The translations under genes were made by a program, and so were the position numbers. This document shows positions 33,350 to 47,420 of a stretch of 64,000 nucleotides of DNA, piece after piece. Below the pieces are notes generated by a model. That model was not told where the DNA came from. It did not search any database and saw nothing but the letters and a program-made list of their open reading frames with translations. The DNA lies in contig NC_089591.1 in assembly GCF_019320115.1 (NCBI RefSeq), forward strand, positions 18,888,502-18,952,501. Reading direction: 5' to 3'. Each line of letters starts with the position of its first letter. Positions within the stretch are counted from its first letter, which is position 1. Source of the stretch: Miscanthus floridulus. Taxonomy: Eukaryota; Streptophyta; Magnoliopsida; Poales; Poaceae.

Positions 33350-36300
33350 TGTAACATCCTAAGTTTTTGTTCAACCCAAAAATATGAACTTTTTAAAAAA
33401 TTTCCTGCAATGTGTATAGCATTTAGTTGCTAGGTCGAACCTAAGCCAAGTTCCTTCCTTTCACGACCTAACTTCAAGACTAGTACTTCATAATCTTGTG
33501 CACCACATATAAATAGTTGCATATTGAGTGCCTTGAGTTGGTTCTTGATGGAAGTTTATTGTTTGATTGCATACCCAAATAGTTTTAGAAGGAATAGAAA
33601 ATTCCATTAGAAGAAATAGGAAAAGACACCCTCTCTCCCTTGGGCCTAAAGCTACCAACCAGTCAACCTCCCACTCCCTTTCCCTCCATGCGTGGGCCTA
33701 GCCCAGTCCCTCTGGCACCATCTCCTTAGCATAGCTCACTCATGCGCCTTCCCTCTTGGGCCTTAGCCTTTCCTATGGCCCAGCTGCACCGCGCCTCCCC
33801 TCCTAGCCTGCCCCGCGTGCATGGCCCAAGCCGTAGCCTCACTCGTGACCTAGTTGGCTCAAGCAGCCGGCGCCCCTGAGCCCTAAACCCTAGCATGAGC
33901 ACTCCCACAAAGGAGCCACCGCCACTGCTGCCTGTTCAATCCACTCCTCAGTGTCCATACTAGGGGCCGCGGGAAGGGTGCTACGTGTCCTAGAGCCCAC
34001 ATAGACATCAGAGATCACCACCCTACCCTAGAACCCTAGGCATCGCACTATGAAAGTTGCAGGAGCTGTCGCCCTCACCCTGTTCTCCATCCATCACTGC
34101 CACAAGCTCCCTCACCACCACCCTCTTCCTCGTCACAAATAGGAGCACCGCTGCTCATCGAGGGCAACGCCACCACGATGTGTACCTGCCTTATCATGCC
34201 AGAGCCGCACCACCATGACCCTGATCCATCACCACCCGAGCTTGCCATGACACTAAGCCACACGACATCATGACGAAGGAGCCCCACCTCACTATCCCCC
34301 TACAATGTGACCAAGCATCGAAGCCCTAGCCATCCACGTCTAGCCCGACGATGACGCCGAGCCAAGGACCCAGAGTGATGCCTCTATAGTTCACCATCAT
34401 AGCCGAGCCAAGCTCATGACTCAGACATGCCCCTGCTCCAACCTATGGCCATGCCTTCACCATTGAGCCTTGGCCGTGTTCGTGTCATCACTTTGACCTT
34501 GAGCTGCTTGCCTCGGCCTAGAGCAGCACCGACCGTTCGTGACCATGCCTTGACCTTGCCCTGCTCTACCTTGTCCTCACACTTCTGCACCAGCACACTG
34601 GCCTCGCCATGGAGGAGCTACGGCGAGCCACCAAGCACCCCGACACCCTCTACAACAAACTATGACCCTAAGGCCACCATCGCCATGGGCTCCTACTCCA
34701 GCCCTATGATGTCGAGCTTGTGCTCAAGCCACGTTGATGTACCTGACTCGCCAGTGGCCGTGGATCCCTTAACCTGAGCCGTTCGCCACCGGTTCGCTGC
34801 TGCTCATCGCCCCTGATGTGATCGACCTCACCTCCAAGCCAGGAAGCATGAGCTCACTGTGTTCTCCACCACACAGTACCACAACAATAACCTCCTCGCA
34901 CTGGACATCATCACCAAGCCCTGACTACCTCACTGCTATGAGCCTAGCCACGCCTAACCACTTTTGGCTGGCTTTAGCTATCGTTGGTTGGTTGTAGCCA
35001 CCCTTTGGCTAGCAACAGCTAGTTACTACTTGGCCGCTGCTATCCATAGCTAGCCAGTGGACACCACGGTTGGCCACGACCACCCCCAATGAGCCTTAGA
35101 CTTCCTAGGCCTTCACTATACCATGGGTAAGCTCCCTACCTAGCTAGGTTTGCTCCTTTGCCTTTGATCGGTGACCCTAACTACTGCCAGCCATGAGCCT
35201 AAGGCCATGGCTTTGCAGAGCTACCGTCATGACAGACCTGCGAAGCCGACCCAGACCACGTGACCAACCCCTACTATGACTATGTCAAGCCTTGAACCAA
35301 ACCCTAGTGTGCGGCCATGGCAATGTAGCTATGCTGCCGACACTAACCCCTACCCGTGTCAAGTGACCTGCCATCCGTAAGCCCTTAGTAAGACAACCAA
35401 AGACATGACCTTTCCAACCCCACCTGCTGCTAGCCCAAGGCCAATGACCCCTCCGTGTGTCTGGCATTCAAGGCATGTGAGTGTGAACAACCTTATCCTA
35501 GAACAACACTCAAGCTATGTTAATCTCATGGTTGTCTCCAAGTAGATTCCCTTGCTTAGGAGCTTGAGCCAATGTGTGTGATTGTTAGCCCTTGAATGTT
35601 TGTGTATCCATGCTTTTGCTTGACCCGTGAGCCCATGCTTAGTTCCATTAAATGCTTGCATATGTTGTGGATGTCTTGACCCTACCCAAAAATCCCTGTC
35701 GGACATATCTACCCTTATCCTAAAGGTGATCTGGTGCAATGCTAACCTCTCGCTGCCTAAACCTCAAAGTCTTTTCCTTGCAAATCATTTTGTTGCTTTA
35801 TCCATTGAATCTCTGAGTAGTGTATCAGCTCTGTCCCTCGAATCCCGCTTGTTTAATCTCCAACTCTCTCAAGTCTCGGAATGTTTATCGGTCTTGATCT
35901 CATGTTGTTGCCCAACAAGACCAAATCTCATGTAATTTTTTTATCTAGTAATCTCCTTGGTAAATGCAAGGCGTGCGTGAATTAAAGCAAGAGTCTCATG
36001 CTCAGTGTCTTCATTAGTTAGTTTATGTTTCTCTTGTGCCATTTCTTTACCTTGGACCACCCTTGTTGACTCCTAACCTTGTGACTACCTTTGCCTGCTA
36101 TCCCTCCTTTGCATGGTGTGTGCTCCTATGCAACACAATTTGTGCCATGTGAGAACTCTTGTGGGTTGTAGGTTTAGTAATGGTGCCACGATTAGTGATC
36201 TACGGTGCTGCGATGACACCGAGAGCCTCCTATGGCGACCGATAGAAGGTTGTGCTACTCGGCATGCACTGGTATTGATGTTTCTAGTCATGACCCATTA

Positions 36301-36400
36301 TGGAACTACACCGATGAGTTGTCTCCTCATGAGCTTTTCCTTGGTAATCTCTCCATATCCTATCGGAAGATCCATATATCGGACCAAAAGTAGTAGAGTT
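33350..36400 (+). mobile_element. Probable Tekay-like LTR and leader (G), heavily decayed
   Basis: TGTAACATCCTAAG at 33350 breaks the F LTR and is a typical chromovirus LTR start. As in LTRs A and B, an AT-rich opening is followed by a long C-rich block (33630-35480) with overlapping chance ORFs on both strands (for example 34075-34287 and 34427-34777), then AT-rich DNA. I could not find the LTR end or a primer site, so the right limit is a guess. Confidence 0.5.
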
Positions 36401-38302
36401 TCCTTCTAAAGTTGCAAAAATGATAACATGGAAGAACATATCACCGACATAAACAATAGCAGACTACAAGAGATGGTAGACAAGTGACTCTACTTGACTG
36501 TCCCTATAATGACATCGGTGATCTAGTGAGCAACTTGTGTCATCCCCATTGGATCAGAAAGTTACACAACACTTAGGTGCATGAGGATCATGCAGGCAAA
36601 AACCAACCTTCGGTGTGACCCCTTCTCGGCTGACTTCCATGGCGACTGTTTGTTTGTGCGTCCACTACAATTGTTGCCATCAAAAATGAAATTTTGGAGC
36701 TTTTTAAGTGTTGGGAGACAACTAATTAGTTACCAGTAGGGAGGTTAATCTCTAGCTAGGTAACGACTCTTTGGTAGCCCCGAAGGCTATGTCTCACAAA
36801 ACAATGTTAAGCAAAGAAACAACAAAGCTGGTCAACAATGCAAGTACTACTTTCTTCTCCAGACCCTTTGTCGTCAAGTCAATTCCATCTTGGACAATCA
36901 CACGGGCAGTGCAAGATGCTGTATCAGCTAATTAAAGAGCTAGAGAAAACACGTCCCTAGTTCGGCTAGCATCATTATGTATATGGCACTATCAAAGGAT
37001 TTGTTATGGACTCTATTGGATGAAGCATAGAAGGGTAGTTAGAAATGGTCCCTTATCTTTGTCAGACTACCCCTCTACATGTAGTATGCATTGTACCCTA
37101 CAAAAACAGCCCACAAGTCTAGTGCATGTGTATCATTGAGTTGGTGTCTAAATCAACGATTGAGGTTGTTTCCTAAGAGGCATGTAAGGAAAAAACCCTA
37201 GACTCCATCCTCAGTGAGAAAGCTACTGCTGCTTCTATACAAAGAGTTAGAGACTGCAGAACACACTCCAAAATGTGTGATGCAAAGAAAAAGAAGAACG
37301 GGAAATCTGTCTAGATTTCATGGCACCAAACCAGTTATCTTTAAGCTAGTGATTAGAGATTCAAACATGGTTGGATTGTCACAAAACTTGACGAGCTCAT
37401 TCCTTGCTTAGGATACTTTGATGTCTTAAGTTGGTTTGAGGATTGGTTGAGTAAAACATCAGATTTGAGAGATGTTTTGTTAGTTCTGGTCACTAAAATT
37501 TTAGAACTAAACAGTTTTGGTAGATGATTTATTTGGGTAGACAAACAGTGTCCGTTTGAGCTAGATTTTGGTCAGTTGTTAGAGGACTCGTGGGTATACA
37601 TGCCTACCAAAATTTGTATGGAATGGACTAGTAGTTTGTGAGATATGAATTGAAAACCAAGGTATATAGAATCTATGATTTCTCTGTTGACTGCTATCAT
37701 CCCTCACATTAGAAACGTTGTGTTTGTGATTGATGCCAAGATTAGCAACATGGTCAATGTTTTGCCATTAGATAATCCTTTAGATGCCCTGGAGAAGGCT
37801 CCTTGCACCCCTTTGTGCCTTGCTTTTGCTCTCTCATATCAACAATGCTTCAGCAGTCAAGGTGTTCTACAAGTCAATTTGTGCCTTTGCGAGTCAAAAA
37901 CAATTTGAAAAGTGTCAAACAATAGATTTTAGATTATGATTTTGAGTTGTTGATTGACATTAGAAAGGAAGCTTCAATGTTAAAAGTAGTTCAACAAGTA
38001 AGCTTTGTTGTATTGTAATTGTATCGTGAAAGAATGTTGTACTCAAGCTACTTTGGTAGAGGACTACTTTTCGAACTTCGTGAATAAATCATCGACCACT
38101 ACTGTCCTTCGAGCATCACTATTCTCCTTTTTAGTAGCAATCTTTAACATTGGCTCATCCTTTGGTACTTGCTATGTGTTCTTACCTAAGAGATTGCATC
38201 AGATTCAACCCAGATAACTGTTGCCGCTTGGATACGAGGATCCCCTTAACTAATGATCATCAAAAATGCTGAGTTGATAGAGTCAGCTACCACATTCACC
38301 GC
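36401..38302. other. Unassigned region
   Basis: About 1.9 kb with no recognisable retroelement domain. Short ORFs (37214-37411 and 37675-37908 on plus, 37353-37544 on minus) show nothing I know. The plus-strand piece near 37200-37310 reads DSILSEKATAASIQRVRDCR and then a Lys-rich tail, which looks protein-like but is unrecognised. Possibly old internal sequence of G or H, or captured host DNA. Confidence 0.4.
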
Positions 38303-38548
38303 TCACTCAACAAACTCAGATAATATAGTGTTGTCATTAGAGAAAGAGAACTGCACACATGGAACTTTATGTAGTGTTTCCTCAGTTGGCATCTGAGTGG
38401 TTGAATAGTCACCAGCAGCGCAAACACCTTCCACTGGTAGGCCAGTTTCCTGATAAGAAGGGTTTTGTGGAGCATGATTGTTCATATACATGCTATACCC
38501 ACTAGAGAAATAGATATTTATGAGTAGTTGGTTTATACTCCATAGCAC
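38303..38548 (-). pseudogene. Unrecognised 81-codon open stretch, possible captured gene fragment
   Basis: The minus strand encodes YFSSGYSMYMNNHAPQNPSY, later TQMPTEETLHKVPCVQFSFS. It has normal protein-like composition and no likeness to Gag or Pol. After its stop the reading continues with AVNVVADSINSAFLMIIS and GDPRIQAATVIWVESDAIS (to about 38190), followed by a TAG/GTAAGA that looks like an exon-intron border. I cannot name the protein. It may be a host exon carried into a retroelement, or chance. Low certainty. Confidence 0.3.
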
Positions 38549-38559
38549 TCCCCGTATAC

Positions 38560-38809
38560 CAAGAACAGAGTACTTTGCTATCTTGGATTCCTCCCAAAGT
38601 AAGAATGTTTCATGGAAATCAATGAAGGAAATTCTTCAGACAAAAATTAACTATGAAGAGCAAGTATCAGAAAAGTTGTCTTGACCAAATTAGTCTCACC
38701 GATGGTCAAAGCTAAGTAGCCTAATGCTATCGCTGATATTGGAAAATGGACGACATGCTTCTCTTCCCTTAAAAGTCTTTCACACCGAATCTCAGGGCAA
38801 GATTCTCAT
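38560..38809 (+). pseudogene. Element H: end of pol (chromodomain-like tail)
   Basis: KINYEEQVSEKLS near 38640-38685 corresponds to the LTYEEKP/LNYEEFP stretch in A and J. The sequence runs to SQGKILIRG just before a polypurine tract, the usual end of Tekay-type pol. Very decayed. Confidence 0.5.
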
Positions 38810-38821
38810 AAGGGGGAGGGC
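38810..38821 (+). other. Polypurine tract of element H
   Basis: aagggggagggc directly before TGTAACACCC at 38822; nearly the same as that of A. Confidence 0.75.
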
Positions 38822-41140
38822 TGTAACACCCTAGGTGTTAGTCACAAGTTAAGAAGTGGATTTGGTCTTAAGTAGGATATGTCAAGCAATGATCATGATC
38901 TCTAGTTCATAATTTTGAAGTGATGATGAAGGTGTTGAGGTCAAATCTATGAAATTGAGTCCCAACTTGAACTTGGACAACACACCTTTGCTTACATGCG
39001 GACCCTTGTTAAGATTATGCATGAGTAATGTTAAAACATGCTTATTTCATGTACATTACATGAACATGCATCCATAGTGAACTTTGGAAAAGTTTCATGA
39101 AGTTTGGAATAAAAAAGTCACATGAAATGATAAGTTATAACCTTTCTTGAATTGCTTCATCAGGTGAATGGGAATATGGGATGTTGACCAAACCTTCCTA
39201 CCTTGACCAAATGACTCTAATTGAACTCTACAACAAAAGTAATGCAGTGTTCATGTCTAGCAAATGTCAAGAAAATGCCTCAATTGGTAGAAAACCCTAA
39301 TTCTAGGGTTTAACGAGGTGCTGCTTTGACCAAGATGAAACTATGATTTTAGGACCAGATATGAAGTTTGACCTTTAATAAAAGTTGAAGTTTGAGTGGA
39401 GTACAACAAACTTTATGTTTGGACCACACCCTGATTCAACTCCTAAGTGGCTCAAATAGGGGCCTCAATTTTAATGGAATGCTCTTTTGGGCTCTCAGAA
39501 ACAGCGAGTTGACAAGTTGTGACACTTTTATCTTCCAAATTCATATGGTAACTCAACTGGATTCCTTAATATGAGTTCAAGTACACATTGTGAAGGAAAC
39601 AACAAAATAAGTCTTAGTAGATTTGGAGCTCATTTGGTCATTCAAAGGTTCTCTACAGGGACCTCATTGACCGAGTGTTACCGATACCCGTAGATACACC
39701 GCACATGCATCTTGTGCTCGCCATGTCCATCTGTCGCACTAACGCCTCAGACGGCACCAGCATGAGCATGTTCTTACCACACCATTAAGCACCTTGGCTT
39801 GACCCTCGCGACACATCCATAGGTCACCTATGCCACCCACTACCACTTGTGCAAGGCCTAACTCTACACTATCGCACCCACCATGTGCACCACCAAGACT
39901 CGGCAACAACATGACCGAGTAGAGTCCCAACCTACAACCCATGCAACCACCTTGGCAATCAAGTGTGGTTATGCCAGGACCAACCTAGCTTGACTTAGCT
40001 TCGGTTGTCCAACCCCTATAGCCCTGAGAACCCAACACCAACATAAGGGGCCTGTGAACCATGTGTCCATGATGAACCTAGTCTCACCATGGTACCTAAC
40101 TTAGACCCACATCCACCTTACGCTTACCAAAGCTTAGGTCAAAGCCATAAGTTCACAGCTGTGTATGAGTGAATTTGGTTCTTCTTCATTCTTTTGGCTC
40201 TTTGTGATAATCTAAAGTTTATAGGGCTACCGGTTGCACGTGCGACAGCTCTGGAGGAGGACACATGGAGTGGAGCTGACCATGAAGGTGGAGGCCCATG
40301 CCGATTAACTACACTGACTAACGAAGACTTGTACCACTGCTACCTCGACATCATAGGTGTCATGGCAGCACCTTTTACTTAGAGAATCCTATTAGGCATT
40401 GCAAAGTAGAATTGCTAGCGCTTTACATTTATTCCTTTGCTAGAATATGTGATGCATGCTATTACCTATTCCCTGTTTGCCTTGATGGAAACCCCTTCAC
40501 CCTGATTACCCAGCTCCGCACTCACACTTATATATATGCCTATCTGCTTGCTTGCATTTACTCCATCATAATTACATATATTCCTTCTTATGTGATGTGT
40601 GATGGATGTTGGATGATGTGGATGGTGGATGGAATTTTAGCCATGAGGCACCCCCATGAGGTATATGGTTTGATACATGATGGGAGCAGTGAATCCCGAG
40701 TGGCTGGTGGTGATGTGAGGAGTTCTAGAGATACTTCCTTGCCCTCGACCTGATTCTTGGAGATACTGGCTAGAGCGAGAGGTTGCTGTGGTGTACGGAG
40801 TGCACCAAGGGTAGTTCCTATGGCGGAAACATAGAATCCTAGAGGGATTGATTATCCTCGAGGGACTTTGGTATGAGGAGTTTGGGGGAATGGATAGACC
40901 ACCTCTATGGGGTGAGTCTAGTGCTCTGAGGGCACATGGATTGGTAAGGTGCTCGCTCTGGCCAAATTAAGGACTAAGTAGGTTGCAACCATAAATCATG
41001 GGTTACTTCCATGCACACCACATGCTTACATGGGTGCAGCCCATTGCCCAAATTAGTGCAAGTGACTATCAGTCTATGTGGGAGATAGTAGGCACACGGT
41101 CTGTGGCCCTGTGCAATTAGTGTCAGGAGGGTGGAGGTTT
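38822..41140 (+). mobile_element. Element H: 3' LTR (rearranged)
   Basis: It begins TGTAACACCCTAGG. An AT-rich first part is followed by a C-rich block (39660-40140) and a 3' part with phrases common in such LTRs (gtggtgtacggagtgcacc, ggcggaaac). Chance ORFs at 39739-39942 and 40412-40753 have no family likeness. At about 41141 the sequence changes to a different AT-rich LTR-like part, so H is probably truncated. Confidence 0.55.
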
Positions 41141-42810
41141 TTCCTTTTCTTTTTCAAATTATTGCTTTTAATCGGTTGAAATTTTGGAAATTAATAGTAA
41201 ATCATAGAAAATTCATAAAATAGCAAATGAAGATGTTTTGGAATCCTTGTGAGTAGATCTACACATTAGAGTCATAATATGATATGTGTTAGTAGAAGGT
41301 TTTTGCTACTTTTATTTATCTATGTTAATTAGGGTTTTCTAGGAATAAATTCATATCTAAAGTTGTAGTGCTCCAATTGCTGTGAATTTTTATGGTGGGC
41401 TACTAATGCTATGTGTGTGTTGTGGTAAAAATTTCATGGTCATTGGATGTAGTATGATTGAGTTATCGATTTAACTAGTTTAATGCTTGATAAATGGTTT
41501 TAAATGGCTTATAAATAATTTATATGTGCAAAAATGTGAAATGTGGTTCCTTTGCCCTTGCATGGTGATAATGTGACCTAACAAACCCTAATATGGCTAT
41601 ATGTTTATAGAAAATAATGATCTTTAGATATATCTTGTTCTCACATGTTTATTAATAATTAAGATTGTCTTTTTCATAGCAATTAAATTATAAAACCTGA
41701 GCATATGAAATTTGTGCAGTTGCCATGTTTTGATAACATCTACCTCTCATAAAAAGTCTCAGCCCCAAACTAGTTGTTCTCATATAGTACTAAAAATAAT
41801 ACATATGTTGCATTATTAAAGTAGAGGATGAATGTTGTGAGCATATACATGTATTTATTGTCATGTGATGCTTTTAGTAGCTATTCCTACATGCTATGAT
41901 TGTTTGAATATGATTCCAGGATGTTTGGGGTAGCATATATGTCAAGAATATGTTAGTTTGTAGCAACTAAATGATAGATGAATGCAGTATGCCTCTGCAG
42001 TTTGGGCTGCATGTACAGTTTTGGTTAAGAAATTAATTTTGTGGAGATAATGATGTTTTATATGCATGTGGTGAATACAAAAATTGTAGATAACTCCCTT
42101 AACTTCCTTGTCCTAAAGTTTCATGACTTTAGGGCAATAGATTCGAGAGTTATAGATTTTACAAGTCCCCTATCAAGTTTTGCATGAGATCTATGCAGAT
42201 CTCCAAGATTGCATTGTTTGACTTAGATAAGCTTTGAATCATGTATTGGTGATAATATAAGAGTTGTAGTTCTTTTGTTAATATTTCCAAAATATCCAAG
42301 AACACCCTTTTTGGTGATCTAGAACTCAAGTTATAGCTGTCCAAAGTGGAATGGCAGATTCTGTCCCAAGTCTGGATAGAGATGTCTTCTTGGTGTTGTT
42401 TAACCCTATTAGCTATAGAATCATCTTAAAATTATAATGAGAAAGTTATATATAACTTAATAATATTTCCATAAAGTTAAGAAACATGTTTGCTCAATAT
42501 CTAGAACTCCAGTTATGCATCTCTGAAGTTACTGTCAGCTTTTTGTCCTTGTCTGTGCAGACCTGAAATATTGGAATATTTGATCATGTTAACCTATGAA
42601 TTGTCTTTTGGTATGAATAACAAAGTTATAGACAATTTTCTAAGAATTCCAAAAAGTCTAGAATCACACTTTTTGCATGACTAGAACTCTGGGTATGGTT
42701 GAAATAAGTGATTGTTGTGTTGTTGCCGAGAATCTGAGCATGTACCTAAAGTTGTTTGCTTCACTTTGCATTGCTTTGTATGCTTGCTAGTGTTGTCTCA
42801 TGACACTACT
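41141..42810 (+). mobile_element. AT-rich LTR remnant
   Basis: It resembles the middle of Tekay-type LTRs: repeated 'aaagttgtagataac', 'gaactccagttatg' and 'tgtttgacttagataa' phrases that also occur at about 4430-4690 and 45510-45770. No gene. It ends at 42810 where a fresh TGTAACACCCC starts. Confidence 0.5.
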
Positions 42811-45800
42811 TGTAACACCCCTATGTTAAGCTTTGCATTTTGGCATCTTCATTTCATGAGACAAGCATCATCCAAGCATTCATGAACATGAGCATATGAA
42901 ATTTCATCTCCTTCTTATACATTGTCACATGAAATGTTGATTTATATATATGCTTATGCTTGCAATCATGTATGACCTATGTATGAGATGGTTGTGAGGT
43001 CATGAAAACACCTTAGACACATCTAGGATGGTAAATGGAACAATGTTCATATTCATGACATAGGCCAAATTTGCTTCTAAGTGTTGGTTTCATTTGAAAT
43101 ACCATTTTCATGATACTAGTTTGACCAAAGTTGAACAATAGCTTAGAATGTTTGCATGGCTATGTGACCTAAATAAAAGTTGTAGTACTTGACTAGGGTA
43201 ACAACTTTTATTTTTGGGTCAAGGTCTAATTCAGTGCATAGTATGTTCAAAAATAGCTCACAAGTTGGAAGGAAATGCTATTTTGTGACTTGGGAAATTT
43301 TCTAAGTGTGGAAACGATTTTCAGTTTCAATGTACCTCACTTTGGAGCAATGAAGTTTGTTAAGCAGCAAGAATTAGATGATGGTTCTTAAATAAAAGTT
43401 GAATATCTCATGTAGCTCTACAACTTTTATTAAGGAAGTTTTTGCTAATTCACAATGGATTAGGAGTAATTGAATCGCTAAGTCACGCTTTTAGATGGAT
43501 TCAGTGGCACCTGAATCGGTGCCACGTGCGTGGCATCGTTGCCGATCGGCCATAGGCCAAGGCCATCGCATGGCAGTAGAACAGCGGCGTTGCCCTGGCC
43601 AGTCAGGACCTGAGCAAACACTTAAGCACCGCGCACCCACCACCCCATTCACTTGCCCACTCTCACTCCCTCCTGCTCTCTCTCCCTCTCTAAGCGCAAG
43701 CGCCGAGCTCAGCCGCAGCACCACCGTAGCTCCATCGCAGCCGCTTGTCATCGACGAAGCCTTGCTGGTCATTTAGTCTTGGCCATAGCTACTTCACCAT
43801 CACCTCCACCCCCTTGAGCCACCAGCACCACCTACCGACCATAGGTAGAGCAGCATTTTGCCTCGCCATAACCGCTGTCATCACCGGAGCGTCGCCGCGC
43901 TCGTGGCTCACCATGGCCCGCCAGTCCACTGCACCGCATGCCTTCATTTTCTTTGGTCCAGCACCACGCTAGAGTCTAGAAGCTTAGGCCTAGAGTTAGG
44001 AAAGGCACCACCACTTGATGGCACCGAAATAGGTCGCCGCTCCGCCCACGCCTGCCATGGCCGCCGTGCCACTCGAGCTTGCCGCTGCCGAGTTGGTTCA
44101 CCGTCTCACTCCTTTCTCGTGCGCCTTAGCTGGAGTAACCCTAGGCCTTGCTAGTGGGATGATGGAGACCCGCCATTCACCACCGTTTAGCCAGAACAGC
44201 ATGAGCACCGCCGTGCTCCATGCGCCACCGTACAGCCATGCACGTGGCCGAGCTCACTGACGCCACCCCGAGCCATCACCTGCGCCATGTAGCTCTGCTA
44301 GGTCACTAGGATGGAGTATCCATCCTCGCCTGAGTGTGCCATAGCCAAAGATGGCTGGTGTACCACCACCAACCTCCGCCATCCGCCTATGGCCTGTCAG
44401 TCGAAGCTTGCTCCGGTGAGCCACCTGAGCCAACGAAGCCTACCAGTCGATGTGCGTGGATGAGATGAGTGTAGTGGTGAAGATGCTACCTGTCGAAGAC
44501 CTCACCGTCGGTGAGTTCTCACCAGTCAGTGTTGTCCCCTATTTTGGTCTCGCTGACGAGTGGGTCCTTGTTGACCGCGGGCCCCAGCTGTCAGTTTGTG
44601 TGGTGTTTCATTTTCTGATTTATTTTTCTAGATTTGAATGCATGTTTCAAAAATTCATATCTCAAGCTAAGAGTGTCCAATTTTGGTGAACCAAATTTTG
44701 TTAGTTTCATCTTGAAGTGGAGTATTTGATAAAAATATGAGATGCATTGTTTCTGGTACTTTTCTAGGAGAATAAAATATAGATAGATAAATGCTTTTTA
44801 AATGGTTTCTATATTGTAAATTGCATAACTTGAGCTAGATAGGTGATAAAATTGTGATTCCAATTTTTCTGGTCTTGTGTTGACATGCTCTAGCTAGGAA
44901 AAATACTAAACTTGCAATGGTCTTACTTTGGATATGGTCTTCATATTTAATTCGAATTAACTGCTAGTTTCTAGTGAAATTAATTGGGGTAAAAATACAT
45001 AACATATGATCCTACAAATTTTTACATAGTATTCTTATGCTTAGATGAATGTAAGAAAAATATTAAATCTATTGGTTGACACTTTTCACTATGCTAAACT
45101 ATTTTTGCTACAATAAGCCTATGTAACTTGTCATTTTTGTAGAGGTAGTTGTACTTATCTAAATGGCCTAAATTTGTATAGTAGACTATTGAGGTGATTT
45201 TTAGGCTATTGTAATTTTCTCATAATTTATTAAGCAATGAAAATATTTATCCTTTAAATCACCTTATTATGTAAGGAAATTAATAAATGGATATAAATAA
45301 TTTAGTTATGTTTAACCATAATGATTTCTATGGTGCTTGAGACTGCATATGATCTGTTGATATTATTAGTCAGGCTTAAAAGCAATAGGTTCTATGCAAC
45401 TAGTTAATTCTTGCTTTATAATTCAACTAGATGGGTGCATGTATAGTTTCGGTTGAGTTGATAATGTCATGATGATTAATGGTCTTTTCTGTAAAACTTG
45501 TTAATAACAAAGTTGTTGATAACTTACTTATCTACCTTATGTTAAATGTTCATAGTCATAGACCTTATGGTTTAAGAATTATGGCTGTTAGAACTCTGCT
45601 GTCACAAATGCCTGCTCTCTGGACATATTTGAATGATTGAATTGTTTGACCTAGATAACTACTGAATCACATTAAGTGTATTAAAATAAAGTTGTAGGCA
45701 ATTTTATGAGCTTTCCATAATGTCCACAACCATATTATTCTGATGTGTATAACTCCAGTTATCATCAAAACAAGTGAATGCTATCTTGTAGTCTAGAAAA

Positions 45801-47420
45801 CTGACTTACATAAAGTGTTTGCTTAAATTACTAGAGAAGAGATATGCACCTACTCAGTAAAATAAGATGCAACTTGTTATTACTTTAATGCAAAGCTATT
45901 GAAAACACTTGGGAGGATGCATTGATCACATCATATCATATTATACATATAATCATATATGCATTCGTGATAGCTTATTTCATGCTCATGCATATAGGAT
46001 CGTCTGAAGAAATAACTCTGTTGGAGTTCAACGAAGAAGAGGAGGAGGATCAGTAGGAGATGCCTTAGGCCACAACTCTAGGAGAAGAGGAAGCAAACTC
46101 TTGAAGATCTCCCTAAACGCCTAGATCATCAGCCTAACCTCTTTCCTCAAAGGCAAGCCCTAGAGCATTCTAAGTCTCCCATGTTTTACAAAATATCACT
46201 TGAGTCCTTTATGTTTGATGCATTAGGTTATAAGAGTTGATTAGAAACACTTAATGCATAGAACTACCTTGTCTAGTTACATATACCTTTAACCCTATGT
46301 AGGTCTAGGATCGAATATATGCTTAGCCATGCTTAGATCGGTAGAAGTTGGGTGATTTCCTATCACCTGCGAGATATAGGTGGATACCGAAGCATGGTTG
46401 GCTATATTTGCTATCATGGACCGATTAAGGACCATACCATTGTTGGGCACTTCTAACAAGATTGAACACATGCCTCTCATTTAACTAGTCGAATAACTCA
46501 TTCTGACCATGAAGTTGAGTAGCTCAACTCAGGCCAAGCCCTGTTCTATAAAAGTGCACACTCTGGATTGTAGTAAGGATGTGTGGGGAGCTAAACGTGA
46601 GCCCAAGGGTAGGCCAGGCCTGAACGTCCTAGTAGCTGGTTGTCCCTGATCGTGCGGCGCTTGGAGAACCCACAAAATGTGGACCTGAGTTGTTCCAAAG
46701 GTGACCTAAGGTGACCGTTGATCTGGTCTACCTAGGTTTATATTAGGAATAAATTCCCAGCTGGTTGAAATCGATTCCAATCACCGTCTCTCCTGGACAG
46801 TGAGAAACTTGGCTAGTACCAACATCATAGTAACTGTGATATGGAACATGATGGTTCGAATGAACATGGAATTACTACACCGGCTATGGTTACTATTGTA
46901 TGCTACTAAATAATATACTACATGTTTGGCATAGGTTAGTTGCTAATCTAGAGATGAATAGCTATAATTAACTTGATGACCGAATTATAACTGTACAACT
47001 GAGTTAGTCGCTTTTTATGCAAAATGTTGTCAAGCTACCTCCACTTATAAAGCCTTGCATAATCCTTGGAGTCACTTTGTTTTTGGTTTATGATGGGTAA
47101 GTCTAACAGAGTACCTTCTCGTACTCAGGGTTTTATTCCCATTATTGCACATGGTACAGTTTATTCACTGGCTATTGCAAGAACTACTTCTGTTCCACCG
47201 TGGATGAGGAGTGAGCCCTAGGGTAGGCATCCCTTATTAATCCTTCTTATATGCTTTTGTGGGAGTGTGATCACGAACTGGCACTATGTATTTGAACTAT
47301 GATGGTAGATGTTAGTTTCAAACTTTAATTTGCTTTTGCTACTATTTACTAAACTTGGTTTGTAATAACCTTAATTTGTACTCTAATGAATAACTGTATT
47401 TGTGAACCTTATGTAATGTG
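42811..47420 (+). mobile_element. A-type LTR (front part of a chimeric LTR before element J)
   Basis: It starts TGTAACACCCCTATG and follows the A LTR from 1896, through the points where A is interrupted (46635-46639 and 46808-46812), to about 47420. There the match to 22800 ends and the last 150 bp of the A-type LTR are missing. The C-rich block at 43490-44280 again carries chance ORFs. This copy is the empty-site control for the insertions of B and C. Confidence 0.8.

Noticed and set aside
33726..34777. Several ORFs of 60-116 codons, one Pro/Thr/Ser-rich
   Set aside because: C-rich LTR middle of G with the same low-complexity look as in A and B; no known domain.
40412..40753. 113-codon ORF with Tyr/Ile-rich start
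   Set aside because: Located in LTR-derived DNA of H with tatata-rich sequence; no domain, no support.
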